Origin: Bradyrhizobium paxllaeri
GTDB taxonomy: Bacteria > Pseudomonadota > Alphaproteobacteria > Rhizobiales > Xanthobacteraceae
DNA: 64,000 nucleotides
NCBI RefSeq assembly: GCF_001693515.2
Contig: NZ_CP042968.1
Coordinates: 2,666,001-2,730,000 of the forward strand
Direction: 5' to 3'
Positions 42,703 to 52,825 of the stretch are shown piece by piece. The stretch's first letter is position 1; every line of letters starts with the position of its first letter. Under the pieces are notes generated by a model. It was not told the origin of the DNA, did not search any database, and saw nothing but the letters and a program-made list of their open reading frames with translations. The translations under genes were made by a program, and so were the position numbers.

Positions 42703-43583
42703 ACGCGCCAGCTTACAATTTCGCCTATCTCGACGAGCAGACCAAGCGGATGATCCGCCGCGCGATCCTTAAGGCGATCGCGATCCCCGGCTATCAGGTG
42801 CCGTTTGCGAGCCGCGAAATGCCGATGCCGTATGGCTGGGGTACCGGCGGCGTGCAGGTGACGGCGGCGATCCTCGGGCCCGATGACGTGCTGAAGGTGA
42901 TCGACCAGGGCTCCGACGACACCACCAACGCGATCTCGATCCGGAAATTCTTCGGTAAAACGGCCGGTGTCGCGACCACCACATCCACGGCGGATGCGAC
43001 CGTGATCCAGACCCGGCACCGGATCCCCGAAGCGCCGCTGCATGCGGGGCAGGTACTGGTCTATCAGGTGCCGATACCCGAGCCGCTGCGCTTTCTGGAG
43101 CCGCGTGAGACCGAGACGCGGCGCATGCATGCGCTCGGCGAATACGGCCTGATGCACGTCAAGCTGTACGAGGACATCGCGCGCTTCGGCCACATCGCGA
43201 CCTCCTACGCCTATCCGGTAAAGGTGAACGCGCGCTATGTGATGGACCCGTCGCCGACGCCGAAATTCGACAATCCGAAGATGGATAATTGCCCGGCGCT
43301 GCAACTGTTCGGCGCCGGCCGCGAGAAGCGCATCTACGCGATCCCGCCGCATACCGACGTGGTATCGCTCGACTTCGAGGATCACCCGTTCACGCGCTAC
43401 CGGTTCGACGCGCCGTGCGCGCTGTGTGGGGCAGGGGATTCCTATCTCGACGAGATCGTCACTGACGACAAGGGCGGGCGGATGTTCGTCTGCTCTGACA
43501 CTGATTATTGCGAATCTCGGCAGTCGGCCGGTCATCGCGGCAGCGAGAGCGCGGTGCCGCACAAGGAGAGGGCGCATGGCTGA
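42699..43583 (+). CDS. phnJ: Alpha-D-ribose 1-methylphosphonate 5-phosphate C-P lyase
   Basis: A 294-residue radical SAM enzyme. The cluster cysteines CX2CX21C are Cys240, Cys243 and Cys265, the catalytic Cys is Cys271 (DTDYCESR) and the radical glycine corresponds to Gly31 (IPGYQVPF). It cleaves the C-P bond to give the 1,2-cyclic phosphate and the hydrocarbon. All key residues are present. The frame is open far upstream, but the ATG at 42699, overlapping the phnI stop, matches the family start. Confidence 0.96.
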   Translation: MNAPAYNFAYLDEQTKRMIRRAILKAIAIPGYQVPFASREMPMPYGWGTGGVQVTAAILGPDDVLKVIDQGSDDTTNAISIRKFFGKTAGVATTTSTADATVIQTRHRIPEAPLHAGQVLVYQVPIPEPLRFLEPRETETRRMHALGEYGLMHVKLYEDIARFGHIATSYAYPVKVNARYVMDPSPTPKFDNPKMDNCPALQLFGAGREKRIYAIPPHTDVVSLDFEDHPFTRYRFDAPCALCGAGDSYLDEIVTDDKGGRMFVCSDTDYCESRQSAGHRGSESAVPHKERAHG

Positions 43584-44376
43584 GCCGCAAGATGTCACGA
43601 CGGACGACCAGCCGTTGCTGGTGGCTGAACATCTCGGCAAGAACTACGGTCGGCTCACCGCCTGCCGCGACGTATCGTTTGCGCTCTATCCCGGCGAGGT
43701 GCTGGCCATCGTCGGCGAGTCCGGGTCGGGTAAGTCGACGCTGCTGCAACTGTTGTCGGCACAACTCGCGCCGAGCGCCGGGCGGGTGTCATACCGGATG
43801 CGGGACGGGGTGTTGCGCGATCTCGCCGCGTTAGGTGAGGCCGAGCGGCGATTTCTGTTCCGGACCGACTGGGGCTATGTGCACCAGGACCCCGCGCAGG
43901 GCCTGCGGATGGCGGTCTCCGCCGGTGCCAATGTCGGCGAGCGGCTGATGGCCGTGGGGTGGAATCACTATGGCCGCATCCGCGATACCGCGTCATCCTG
44001 GCTGGAGCGTGTCGAGATCGATACCGCGCGCATCGACGACGCGCCGCGGACCTATTCCGGCGGCATGCGCCAGCGGCTGCAGATCGCGCGCAACCTCGTC
44101 ACCGAGCCGCGGTTGGTGTTCATGGACGAGCCGACTGGCGGGCTCGACGTGTCGGTGCAGGCGCGGCTGCTGGACCTGATGCGCAATCTCGTCAGCGAGC
44201 TCGGTCTTGCCGCGATAGTCGTAACCCATGACCTCGCTGTGGCGCGGCTGTTGTCGCACCGCGTGATGGTGATGAAGGGCGGCCGCGTCATCGAAACCGG
44301 GTTGACCGACCAGGTGCTCGATGACCCGCGCGAGCCCTACACCCAACTGCTCGTTTCCTCGATCCTACCGGCATGA
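43576..44376 (+). CDS. phnK: C-P lyase associated ATP-binding protein PhnK
   Basis: A 266-residue ABC-type ATPase: LLVAEHLGKNYGRLTACRDV, Walker A GESGSGKST, signature YSGGMRQRLQIARNL, Walker B LVFMDEPTGGLD. PhnK binds the C-P lyase core and is needed for turnover. It overlaps phnJ by 8 bp. Confidence 0.95.
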   Translation: MAEPQDVTTDDQPLLVAEHLGKNYGRLTACRDVSFALYPGEVLAIVGESGSGKSTLLQLLSAQLAPSAGRVSYRMRDGVLRDLAALGEAERRFLFRTDWGYVHQDPAQGLRMAVSAGANVGERLMAVGWNHYGRIRDTASSWLERVEIDTARIDDAPRTYSGGMRQRLQIARNLVTEPRLVFMDEPTGGLDVSVQARLLDLMRNLVSELGLAAIVVTHDLAVARLLSHRVMVMKGGRVIETGLTDQVLDDPREPYTQLLVSSILPA

Positions 44377-44383
44377 GCGCGCA

Positions 44384-45082
44384 ATGACAGCGATGATCGA
44401 CATCAGCAACGCCGAAAAGACCTTCACCATGCATCTGCAGGGCGGCGTCGAACTGCCCGTGGTGCGCGGCGTCTCGTTCCACGTCGAGCCGGGCGAATGC
44501 ATGGTGCTGTCGGGGCCTTCAGGCGCCGGCAAATCCTCGATCCTGAAAATGATCTTTGGCAACTATCGCTGCGACGGCGGCCGGATCGGCATCCGGCACC
44601 AAGGTACGGTGATCGATCTCGCCACGGCCGAGCCGCGGCAGGTGCTCAGCGTGCGCCGTTCGACCATCGGATATGTCAGCCAGTTCCTGCGCGCGGTGCC
44701 GCGGGTCGCCACGATCGACGTGGTAGCCGAGCCCCTGATTGCGAACGGAACGGCACGCGCGGGAGCTCGCGACAAGGCCGGTGCACTGCTGCGCCGTCTC
44801 AACATCCCCGAGCGGCTGTGGGCGCTGCCGCCGTCGACATTCTCCGGCGGCGAGCAGCAGCGGGTCAACATCGCGCGCGGGTTCATTTCGGACCTGCCGA
44901 TCCTGCTGCTCGATGAACCCACCGCATCGCTCGATGCGGCCAATCGCGCCGTCGTCGTTGAATTGATTGAAGAGAAGAAACGACAAGGTGTCGCGATGGT
45001 GGCGATCGTCCATGGCGATGAAATCCGCCATCTGATCGCCGACCGGATCGTTGACGTGACGTCATTTGCCGCCGCGGCATGA
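44384..45082 (+). CDS. phnL: C-P lyase associated ATP-binding protein PhnL
   Basis: A 232-residue ABC-type ATPase: EKTFTMHLQGGVELPVVRGV, Walker A GPSGAGKSS, signature FSGGEQQRVNIARGF, Walker B ILLLDEPTASLD. PhnL helps the nucleobase displacement step. The start at 44384 is 7 bp after the phnK stop; the internal Met four codons later is also possible. Confidence 0.94.
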   Translation: MTAMIDISNAEKTFTMHLQGGVELPVVRGVSFHVEPGECMVLSGPSGAGKSSILKMIFGNYRCDGGRIGIRHQGTVIDLATAEPRQVLSVRRSTIGYVSQFLRAVPRVATIDVVAEPLIANGTARAGARDKAGALLRRLNIPERLWALPPSTFSGGEQQRVNIARGFISDLPILLLDEPTASLDAANRAVVVELIEEKKRQGVAMVAIVHGDEIRHLIADRIVDVTSFAAAA

Positions 45083-45095
45083 AGGAAGAAGTGAG

Positions 45096-46250
45096 ATGAC
45101 TTCGAAGCACGAAACCATCCTCGGCAACGCCCGCATCGTGTTGGCCGACCGCGTGGTCGAGCACGGCTGGGTCGCTCTCGCCGACGGCCGCATCGCCGAA
45201 TTCGGTGAAGGCAATGCGCCGGCCGGCAGCGAGGACGCCGGCGGCGACCTGATCATGCCCGGCCTGATCGAGCTGCACACCGACCACCTCGAAATGCACT
45301 ATGTGCCGCGGCCGAAAGTATTCTGGGATCCGATCGCGGCGGTAGTCTCCTACGACGGGCAGTTGGCCACCTCCGGCATCACTACCGTTCTGGACTCGCT
45401 GCGGGTCTGGCGCGAGGACGGCGCCGAAGAGGTTGACGGCAGGGCAGGCGTGCTCGCGGAGGCGATTACGTCGGCACGCGAGGCAAATCTGCTTCGTGCC
45501 GATCACTTCCTGCATCTGCGCTGCGAAATCCCGATGCCGAGCGTCGTCGAGGAAGCCAGGGAACTGGTCGGCCGGCCGGACGTGCGGCTGATGTCGCTGA
45601 TGGATCACACGCCGGGGCAGCGCCAGTTCCGCGACGAGGTCAAGCTGCGCGACTATTATCGCGGCAAGGGCGGCGGCAAGACCGACGCCGAGCTCGATGC
45701 GCTGTTCGAGAAGCGTTTCGCCTATCAGAAGGCCTATGCCGCGACCAACATGCGCGAGATCGTGGCGCTTGCGCATCAACATGAAATTCCGCTGGCCAGC
45801 CATGACGACACCACCGAGGAGAACGTCGCCGACGCGATCAATGATCGGGTTTCGGTGGCGGAGTTTCCGACCACGATGGAGGCGGCGCGCGGGCTGCATC
45901 AGGCGGGCATCGGCATCCTGATGGGGGCGCCGAACGTGGTGCGCGGCGGTTCGCATTCCGGCAACATCGCCGCCGTCGATCTCGCCCGCGAGGGACTGTT
46001 GGATATCCTGTCGTCCGACTACATCCCGTCGAGCCTGTTGATGGCCGCACTGCAATTGCCGAAGCACGTGCCCGCGATCGATCTGGCCTCCGCTATTCGT
46101 ACGGTGACGAAAACGCCGGCCGAAGCCGTTGGTCTTGCGGACCGTGGCGAGATCGCGCCCGGCAAGCGCGCCGATCTGATCCGGGTCCATGTCGCTCGCG
46201 ACATTCCGGTGGTGCGGAGCGTCTGGCGGGAAGGGCGGCGGGTCGCATGA
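45096..46250 (+). CDS. phnM: Alpha-D-ribose 1-methylphosphonate 5-triphosphate diphosphatase
   Basis: A 384-residue amidohydrolase: [72 protein letters not shown] and ILSSDYIPSSLL. It removes pyrophosphate to give the PhnJ substrate. A GAAGGAAGAAG purine stretch precedes the ATG at 45096. A 4-bp overlap couples it to phnN. Confidence 0.95.
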   Translation: MTSKHETILGNARIVLADRVVEHGWVALADGRIAEFGEGNAPAGSEDAGGDLIMPGLIELHTDHLEMHYVPRPKVFWDPIAAVVSYDGQLATSGITTVLDSLRVWREDGAEEVDGRAGVLAEAITSAREANLLRADHFLHLRCEIPMPSVVEEARELVGRPDVRLMSLMDHTPGQRQFRDEVKLRDYYRGKGGGKTDAELDALFEKRFAYQKAYAATNMREIVALAHQHEIPLASHDDTTEENVADAINDRVSVAEFPTTMEAARGLHQAGIGILMGAPNVVRGGSHSGNIAAVDLAREGLLDILSSDYIPSSLLMAALQLPKHVPAIDLASAIRTVTKTPAEAVGLADRGEIAPGKRADLIRVHVARDIPVVRSVWREGRRVA

Positions 46251-46846
46251 CGGAGACGCTGACGCCTATAACGACAGATCAGGCCGTTGCGATCGGGCCG
46301 GGCCGGCTGGTGCTCGTGGTCGGCCCAAGCGGCGCGGGCAAGGATACCCTGCTCGGCCTTGCCAAGGCAGCCTGTGCCGATGATCGCAATGTCGTGTTCC
46401 CCCGCCGCGTGATTACGCGTGAAGCCTCAGTATCGGAGGACAACGAAGAAGTCAGCGTCGGCACGTTTCAGGAGGCAATGGCGCGCGGCGAATATGCCAT
46501 GCATTGGGAGGCCCACGGCCACTGCTATGCCCTGTCGCGCGCGATCGACGACGAAATCCGTGCCGGACGAACGATCGTTGCCAACGTATCGCGCACCGTG
46601 ATCGGCGCCATGCGCCGCGCCTATGCGAATGTGGCGGTGGTTTCGATCACGGCGCCGCCGGACGTTCTGGCCGAACGGATTGCGATGCGCCGGCGAAGCA
46701 GCGACGGCAAGCTCGAGGCCCGCCTGGGTCGCACGGTGGAGGATGAAGCGGCCGCGCCCGATGTCACCATCGTCAACACCGGCGGTGCCGAATATCATGC
46801 CCGCCAACTTGTTCGCGCCATCAAGGGCGAGAAATGGGACAACTGA
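46247..46846 (+). CDS. phnN: Ribose 1,5-bisphosphate phosphokinase
   Basis: A 199-residue guanylate-kinase-like protein with Walker A GPSGAGKDT, FPRRVITREASVSEDNEEVS and HWEAHGHCYALSRAID. It turns ribose 1,5-bisphosphate into PRPP, the last step of the C-P lyase route. It is the last phn gene in this run. Confidence 0.94.
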   Translation: MTETLTPITTDQAVAIGPGRLVLVVGPSGAGKDTLLGLAKAACADDRNVVFPRRVITREASVSEDNEEVSVGTFQEAMARGEYAMHWEAHGHCYALSRAIDDEIRAGRTIVANVSRTVIGAMRRAYANVAVVSITAPPDVLAERIAMRRRSSDGKLEARLGRTVEDEAAAPDVTIVNTGGAEYHARQLVRAIKGEKWDN

Positions 46847-46859
46847 GAGGAAAGCAGAA

Positions 46860-47471
46860 ATGACCGTTGTCGCGACCATCGAGCAACTCGAGGCCATCTA
46901 CGGCTTTCCTGGCGATGCCTCGACGGTCAAGGTCGCCGACCGTGTCACGCCGGCCTATCGCGCCTTGATGGACAAATCGCCATTCGCAGCGCTGGCGACC
47001 AGCGGGCCGGAGGGGCTGGATTGCTCGCCGCGCGGGGACTTGCCGGGCTTCGTTCGCATTCATGACGAGAAGACGCTGATGATGCCGGACCGCCGCGGCA
47101 ACAACCGTTGCGATTCCTTGCGCAACATCGTGCGCGATCCCCGGGTGGCGCTTCTGTTTCTGATCCCTGGCTCCGGCAGCACGCTACGCATCAATGGTCG
47201 CGCGCATGTCTCAGCCGATCCGGATCTGCTCGCCTCGTTCAAGATGGAGGGCAAGGCGCCGCGCACCGTCATCGTCATGGCGGTGGAGGAGGTTTATTTC
47301 CAGTGCGCCCGCGCCATCGTGCGCTCCGATCTCTGGAATCCCGACAAGCGCGTTGATCCGAAGAGCCTTCCCACACCCGGCCAGATCTTGGCCGAGATGA
47401 GCGACAACTCCATCGGCGGCGAGAAATACGACCGCGAATGGCCGGAGCGCGCGCGGCAGACCATGTGGTGA
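46860..47471 (+). CDS. Pyridoxamine 5'-phosphate oxidase-like FMN protein
   Basis: A 203-residue flavin split-barrel protein: SPFAALATSGPEGLDCSPRG DLPGFVRIHD, MMPDRRGNNRCDSLRNIVRD and VALLFLIPGSGSTLRINGRA. It fits the PPOX-class FMN-dependent subfamily that carries a C-terminal ARAIVRSDLWNP segment. It starts 13 bp after phnN and may be cotranscribed, but the family has no known phosphonate role. Confidence 0.88.
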   Translation: MTVVATIEQLEAIYGFPGDASTVKVADRVTPAYRALMDKSPFAALATSGPEGLDCSPRGDLPGFVRIHDEKTLMMPDRRGNNRCDSLRNIVRDPRVALLFLIPGSGSTLRINGRAHVSADPDLLASFKMEGKAPRTVIVMAVEEVYFQCARAIVRSDLWNPDKRVDPKSLPTPGQILAEMSDNSIGGEKYDREWPERARQTMW

Positions 47472-47488
47472 TCGACTCCTGACGCCGA

Positions 47489-48376
47489 TCAGGCCTGGCG
47501 GATCACCTTTTCCGCGCATTTGAGAAAATTCCGCACCAGCGGATTGAGAGAATCCCTGCGCCAGCACACCGCGACGTCCATGGCGTCGTCGGCGTCGAGG
47601 AACGGCCTGAACACGACGCCGGTCGGGCATCCGAGCTGGGCGCAGGCGGGAAGGATCGCCATGCCTTCGCCGGCCAGCACGAGGCTGAGCGCCGAGTGCA
47701 CCGTCTCGACCCGGTTTGCGACGGGCATGCTGACCTGATGCCGCCGCAGGAGCGATGCCACGACAGATGTTGCGGGATCTTCGGCCGGCCAGGGCAGGCT
47801 GATCAGTGGACGCCCCTGTAGTCTCTTCACCGGCACTGCCGTGGCGCGCGCCAGCGACGAGCTGGCAGGCAATGCAAGCATCAATCGCTGCGTTCCGATG
47901 GTGGAGGCCTCGATCTCGTTGTGGCGAATCGCAGGCATGCACAGTGCGACTGTCACGCTGTGGTCCAGCAGCCGCGCCTCACGTGTCGAGGCGCTTAGTT
48001 CGATGAACTCCAGGTCGACTTTCGGAAGCGACCTTCGCAGTTCCGGAATGAGCTTCGGCAATACGGCGTGGGCAAGCGCGAACATGTAACCGACCGACAA
48101 TCTTCCGCGGCGCCCCGCCGCCACCGCGCGGGCTGCCTCGAAGCCCTCAGCCGTCAGGGCCAGCGCTTCACGCGCCCGCGACAGCAAGGCGCGGCCGGCC
48201 GCCGTCGGCTCCATTCCCCGCGCGCCCCGGCGAAACAGCGGCGTTCCCACTTCCGATTCCAGTTTGCGGATCTGCACCGATAGCGGCGGCTGCGCCATGC
48301 GCAAACGCACGGCCGCCCGGCCGACGCTGCGTTCTTCGGCTACGGCAACGAAATAGCGGAGACGCCGGAGGTCCAT
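47489..48376 (-). CDS. LysR-family regulator
   Basis: A 295-residue LTTR with the N-terminal MDLRRLRYFVAVAEERSVGR, RMAQPPLSVQIRKLESEVG helix-turn-helix and a type 2 periplasmic-like effector domain. It diverges from the amidase and dipeptide-type transporter genes and is their probable regulator. A T-N11-A palindrome is 8 bp before its start. Confidence 0.92.
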   Translation of the reverse strand: MDLRRLRYFVAVAEERSVGRAAVRLRMAQPPLSVQIRKLESEVGTPLFRRGARGMEPTAAGRALLSRAREALALTAEGFEAARAVAAGRRGRLSVGYMFALAHAVLPKLIPELRRSLPKVDLEFIELSASTREARLLDHSVTVALCMPAIRHNEIEASTIGTQRLMLALPASSSLARATAVPVKRLQGRPLISLPWPAEDPATSVVASLLRRHQVSMPVANRVETVHSALSLVLAGEGMAILPACAQLGCPTGVVFRPFLDADDAMDVAVCWRRDSLNPLVRNFLKCAEKVIRQA

Positions 48377-48383
48377 TTTTGCT

Positions 48384-48398
48384 ATACCGAAATCGTAT
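48384..48398. promoter_or_regulatory. Candidate LysR binding site between regulator and amidase
   Basis: ATAC-CGAAATC-GTAT, a dyad with the T-N11-A core typical of LTTR boxes, in the 105-bp divergent region, 8 bp from the LysR start codon. Position suggests autoregulation as well as control of the amidase. Confidence 0.45.
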
Positions 48399-48481
48399 GG
48401 GTCAGTTGTGCGATGGTATTGGACGGAAAGTCAATCCGAATGTCATCTTTACGTCATTCGACCCTTGAGGACTTTGGCGCG

Positions 48482-49912
48482 ATGAGTGACGAACTGTGCT
48501 TCCTGTCCGCGACTGACCTGCGCGCGCGGATCGCGGCCAGGGATCTTTCACCGGTCGAGATTACGCGTGCCGTGCTGGCGCGCGCCGAGCAGCTACAGCC
48601 TGAATTGAACTGCTTCATCACGCTGTGCGGCGATGAGGCCATGGCCGACGCGCGCAAGGCGGAGCGCAAAGTCATGGCCGGGGAGCCGCTGGGCCTTCTT
48701 CACGGCATTCCCTACACCGCGAAAGATCTCGTCAACACCAAGGGCGTGCGAACGACCTTCGGCGCGGTGCCCTACAAGGACAACATTCCTGACCATGATG
48801 CGGTCGCGGTGGCGCGAATGCGGGCAGAAGGTGCCATCCTCATAGGCAAGACCACGACGCCGGAGTTCGGCACCAAGTGCCTGACGGACTCGCCGCTGTT
48901 CGGCCGCACGCGCAATGCCTGGAGTGGCGCGCGCTCGAGCGGTGGTTCAAGCGGGGGCGCGGCGGTTGCTGTTGCCAGCGGCATCGCGCCTCTTGCGATT
49001 GCGACAGACGGCGGCGGCTCGACGCGGATTCCGGCAGCCTGCAACGGCGTTGTCGGGCTGAAGCAAAGCAACGGCGTTATTCCCCACAGCCAGGTACAGG
49101 ACGCGTTCGGCAACCAGACCTATGTGACGCCGACGACGCGCACCGTCGCGGACACCGCCTTGATGATGCAGGCGATGTCGGGAGAGGACGCGTCCGATCC
49201 CTGGTCGATCGGATTTCCGCAGTGGAATTTTGTCGAGGGAGCGGCGCCAAACGGCGATCTGCGCGGGCGCAAGATTGCGTTCTGCCTCGCGCCGCTCGGC
49301 CGGCCGGTTGCGGCCGCTGTCGCCGCGGCTTTCAAGGTCGCGTTGGCGAGGCTCGAGGCGCTCGGGGCTGAGGTGGAGGAAATGCCCGGGGAGGGGTTTG
49401 AAGTGGAGCCGATCTGGCGTGCCATCAATCACACCGCCTGGCGCGCGCGATTCGAGAAGCTCGCGGCCGATCATGGCGAGGTGCTGAGCGAGACCTTCAT
49501 GAAGCAACTGGCGCTGGCCACGAAGGTCAGCGGTGTTGACTATCAGCGGGCGATGTTTGACCGTACGGCGCTGTTCCGGCGGATCCAGACCGTGATGCAA
49601 CGGGCCGACATACTCGCGATGCCGACCATCACCCGCACCGCGCTTCCGATCGACCAGGATCTGTTCGGCACGATCGAAATCGACAGGCGGGTATTCAGCG
49701 ACGTGCGGCCGAGCTGGTTTCCCTGGACCATGCCGTTCAACATGACCGGGCATCCCGCCGTCAGTCTGCCCTGTGGCTTCGATGCGGACGGCTTGCCGAT
49801 CGGCATTCAGTTGGTTGGACAATTCCGTGGAGACATCGAATTGCTGCGCGTCAGCGCGCTGTTCGAGGCTTCGCAGGATCTGCTCGGCCGGTGGCCGAGC
49901 CTGGCAGGATAA
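48482..49912 (+). CDS. Amidase signature family hydrolase
   Basis: A 476-residue enzyme with the Ser-cisSer-Lys triad: Lys81 (GIPYTAKD), Ser157 (ARSSGGSSGGAAV) and Ser180 (TDGGGSTRIPAA). The substrate amide is not identifiable from sequence. The ATG at 48482 puts the family N-terminus first; Met codons at 48440 or 48413 would add poorly conserved residues. It is followed by a peptide-type ABC transporter, so an imported amide is the likely substrate. Confidence 0.9.
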   Translation: MSDELCFLSATDLRARIAARDLSPVEITRAVLARAEQLQPELNCFITLCGDEAMADARKAERKVMAGEPLGLLHGIPYTAKDLVNTKGVRTTFGAVPYKDNIPDHDAVAVARMRAEGAILIGKTTTPEFGTKCLTDSPLFGRTRNAWSGARSSGGSSGGAAVAVASGIAPLAIATDGGGSTRIPAACNGVVGLKQSNGVIPHSQVQDAFGNQTYVTPTTRTVADTALMMQAMSGEDASDPWSIGFPQWNFVEGAAPNGDLRGRKIAFCLAPLGRPVAAAVAAAFKVALARLEALGAEVEEMPGEGFEVEPIWRAINHTAWRARFEKLAADHGEVLSETFMKQLALATKVSGVDYQRAMFDRTALFRRIQTVMQRADILAMPTITRTALPIDQDLFGTIEIDRRVFSDVRPSWFPWTMPFNMTGHPAVSLPCGFDADGLPIGIQLVGQFRGDIELLRVSALFEASQDLLGRWPSLAG

Positions 49913-49965
49913 GTGACAATGCGGCCACTACCACCACATTTGGCCGCTAACAGGGGAATAGGGGC

Positions 49966-50916
49966 TTGAGCGTCTTCATTTTCCGCCGCTTTCTGACGCT
50001 GATCGCGACGCTGCTCGGCGCGTCGCTGATTATCTTTCTTGTTCTGGATGCCTTGCCCGGCAACGCCGCGCAAATGCTCATGGGCGCGGATGCCTCGCCC
50101 GATGCGGTACGGGCGCTCACGATCAAGCTCGGGCTGGATCAACCGCTCTACTATCGATACGTCCACTGGGTCATGGGGTTGCTGACGGGCGATCTCGGCA
50201 ACAGCTATGTCTATGGCACGCCTGTTGCAGGATTGATTGCGGAGCGCCTCACGCTCACCATTCCACTGGCGATCATGTCCATGTCCATGACGGTCGTGCT
50301 GGCGCTTTCTGCCGGCATCTATACGGCGGCCAATCACAACAAGCTCGGCGATGTCGGCGTGATGTCGCTGACGCAGTTCGGGATCGCGCTTCCCAATTTC
50401 TGGTTCGCCATCCTGCTCATCCTGTTGTTCTCGGTGAAGCTGCAATGGCTTTCGGCCGGCGGATTTGCGGGGTGGAACGAAAGCATACTGGCCGGGATCA
50501 AGTCGCTGTTGCTGCCCGCGATCTCGCTATCGGTGGTGCAGGCGGCGATCCTGGCGCGGGTCACACGTTCCGCCGTGCTCGAGGTGCTGCGCGAGGATTT
50601 CGTGCGCACCGCGCGCGCCAAGGGCTTGAGCAAGCGCGACGTCTTGTGGCGGCATGTGCTGCGCAATGCGATGATCCCTGTCATGACCATCATGGGTCTT
50701 CAGTTCGCCAATCTGCTGGCGGGCACGATCGTGATCGAGAACGTGTTCTATCTGCCGGGTCTCGGCCGGCTGATCTTCCAGTCGATCGCCAATCGCGACC
50801 TGATCGTGGTGCGCAACTGCGTGATGCTGCTGGCGGGAGTGGTCGTCATCGTCAACTTCGTGGTCGATGTGCTCTATGCCTTCATCGATCCGCGCATCAA
50901 GGTGCACAACCTATGA
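49966..50916 (+). CDS. Peptide/nickel-type ABC transporter permease, DppB family
   Basis: A 316-residue permease: FIFRRFLTLIATLLGASLII, GDLGNSYVYGTPVAGLIAER, VTRSAVLEVLREDFVRTARA KGL (EAA loop) and VIENVFYLPGLGRLIFQSI. The start is a TTG, since no ATG or GTG fits the conserved N-terminus; an AGGGGAATAGGGG run precedes it. Confidence 0.92.
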   Translation: MSVFIFRRFLTLIATLLGASLIIFLVLDALPGNAAQMLMGADASPDAVRALTIKLGLDQPLYYRYVHWVMGLLTGDLGNSYVYGTPVAGLIAERLTLTIPLAIMSMSMTVVLALSAGIYTAANHNKLGDVGVMSLTQFGIALPNFWFAILLILLFSVKLQWLSAGGFAGWNESILAGIKSLLLPAISLSVVQAAILARVTRSAVLEVLREDFVRTARAKGLSKRDVLWRHVLRNAMIPVMTIMGLQFANLLAGTIVIENVFYLPGLGRLIFQSIANRDLIVVRNCVMLLAGVVVIVNFVVDVLYAFIDPRIKVHNL

Positions 50917-51809
50917 GTACGCCGATGAGCGCTTCGGTTGAAGTTGGGGCCGCCACCGCGCGGCCGCAAGTCTCGACCGGCTTCTGGCGCCGCGCGCTGC
51001 GCCATCGCAGCTTTGTCATCGGCGGCACGCTCAGCCTGATGGTGCTTGGTGCTGCCCTGCTGTCGCTGGTGTGGACGCCGTGGTCGGCCTATGAAATCGA
51101 CGTGGCCTCCAAGCTGCGCCCACCATCGGCTGCGCACTGGCTCGGCACCGATGTGCTCGGCCGCGATATCGTCTCTTTACTGCTGGTCGGTGCCCGTTCC
51201 ACCATCATGGTCGGCATCATCGCCGTCGGGATCGGCATCACCTTCGGGGTGACCCTTGGACTGATTGCCGCCGCACGAAAGGGATGGACCGAAGAGCTCA
51301 TCATGCGCATGAGCGATTTCACCTTCGCATTTCCCGCCGTGCTCTCGGCCATCATACTGGCGGCCGTCGCAGGCCCGGGCATGGTGACCTCGATCACCGC
51401 CATCGGCATCTTCCAGATTCCAACGCTGGTGCGGGTGACCCGTGGATCGGCCAATGCGATCTGGGCGCGGGAGTTCGTGCTGGCCGCGCGCGCCTCCGGC
51501 AAGGGCGGTTTCCGCATCACCATCGAGCACGTCCTGCCGAACGTTCTGCCGATCCTGATCGTGCAGGCGACGATCCAGTTCGCGCTCGCGATCCTGGCCG
51601 AGGCGGCGCTGTCCTATCTCGGGCTCGGCACGCAGCCGCCGCAACCATCCTGGGGACGCATGCTGAACGACGCGCAGACGCTGCTATTCCAGTCGCCGAT
51701 GCTCGCGGTCTATCCGGGCGCTGCGATCGCGGTTGCCGTGCTCGGCCTCAATCTTCTCGGCGACGGGTTGCGCGATCTGCTCGATCCCCGGCTGGCGCGG
51801 GAGCGCTGA
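50913..51809 (+). CDS. Peptide/nickel-type ABC transporter permease, DppC family
   Basis: A 298-residue permease: an N-terminal cytoplasmic stretch, HWLGTDVLGRDIVSLLLVGA R typical of DppC, the EAA loop EFVLAARASGKGGFRITIEH VLPN and YLGLGTQPPQPSWGRMLND. The ATG overlaps the upstream stop by 4 bp. Confidence 0.93.
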   Translation: MSTPMSASVEVGAATARPQVSTGFWRRALRHRSFVIGGTLSLMVLGAALLSLVWTPWSAYEIDVASKLRPPSAAHWLGTDVLGRDIVSLLLVGARSTIMVGIIAVGIGITFGVTLGLIAAARKGWTEELIMRMSDFTFAFPAVLSAIILAAVAGPGMVTSITAIGIFQIPTLVRVTRGSANAIWAREFVLAARASGKGGFRITIEHVLPNVLPILIVQATIQFALAILAEAALSYLGLGTQPPQPSWGRMLNDAQTLLFQSPMLAVYPGAAIAVAVLGLNLLGDGLRDLLDPRLARER

Positions 51810-51811
51810 TC

Positions 51812-52825
51812 ATGAGCGTATCAGCAAATACACCCCTGATCGAGGTTAGGGATCTCGGTGTCGGGCTCAATACCAGCCGTGGGCCTGCGCAGGCTGTTCG
51901 CGGCGTCAGTTTCTCGCTGAAACGCGGCGAGACCTTGGGACTCGTCGGCGAGTCCGGATGCGGCAAATCCGTCACCGCGCTTGCGCTGATGGGCCTCTTG
52001 CCCGACAGCGCCGTCATCAGCGGCAGCATCCGCCTCGATGGCAGCGAGCTGGTCGGCCTGTCGGATGCGGATTACTGCAAGCTGCGCGGCAATCGGATCA
52101 GCATGATCTTCCAGGAGCCGATGACCGCGCTCAATCCGATGCACACGATCGGGCGTCAGGTGGCCGAACCATTGCGGCGCCACACCAATTGCTCGGCGGC
52201 AGAGGCGCGCAAGGAGGCTATCGCCTTGCTCGATCGCGTCGGACTTCCCGATGCGGCGAAGCGCGTCGATGCCTATCCGCACCAGTTCTCCGGCGGCCAA
52301 CGGCAGCGCGTCACCATTGCTATGGCGCTGGCCTGCCAACCGGACGTGCTGATCGCCGATGAGCCGACCACGGCGCTCGACGTCACCATCCAGGGGCAGA
52401 TCCTCGACCTGATCGCGGACCTCGTTGCCGAGCGCGGCATGTCGATGATCCTGATCTCGCACGATCTCGGTGTGATCGCCGAGAACGTGCAGCGCATGAT
52501 GGTGATGTATGGCGGCACCGTCGTCGAAAGCGGTGTGACGAATGCCGTATTCACGCGGATGGGGCATCCCTATACGCAGGGTTTGTTCCGCGCGCGTCCG
52601 CGCCTTGGCGCGCGCAAGGGCACCCGGCTGAAGACGATCGCCGGCACGGTTCCCGAACTTGCCGATCTGCCCTCGGGGTGCACCTTTGCCGATCGTTGTA
52701 CCATCGTCGAGGATCGCTGTCGTACGGCGCTGCCGGCCGTGGTTGATGTCAGCGCCGGCCACGGCGTGCGCTGCGTCAGGACGGATGTTTCAATGGCCGA
52801 GACGGTCGGAGCGGTGGGTGCATGA
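51812..52825 (+). CDS. Peptide-type ABC transporter ATP-binding protein, DppD family
   Basis: A 337-residue ATPase: Walker [30 protein letters not shown], signature [15 protein letters not shown], Walker [12 protein letters not shown], and the oligopeptide C-terminal zone [15 protein letters not shown]. The last three cysteines fit the CX4-5CX6C pattern of this subfamily. Overlaps the next gene by 4 bp. Confidence 0.93.
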   Translation: MSVSANTPLIEVRDLGVGLNTSRGPAQAVRGVSFSLKRGETLGLVGESGCGKSVTALALMGLLPDSAVISGSIRLDGSELVGLSDADYCKLRGNRISMIFQEPMTALNPMHTIGRQVAEPLRRHTNCSAAEARKEAIALLDRVGLPDAAKRVDAYPHQFSGGQRQRVTIAMALACQPDVLIADEPTTALDVTIQGQILDLIADLVAERGMSMILISHDLGVIAENVQRMMVMYGGTVVESGVTNAVFTRMGHPYTQGLFRARPRLGARKGTRLKTIAGTVPELADLPSGCTFADRCTIVEDRCRTALPAVVDVSAGHGVRCVRTDVSMAETVGAVGA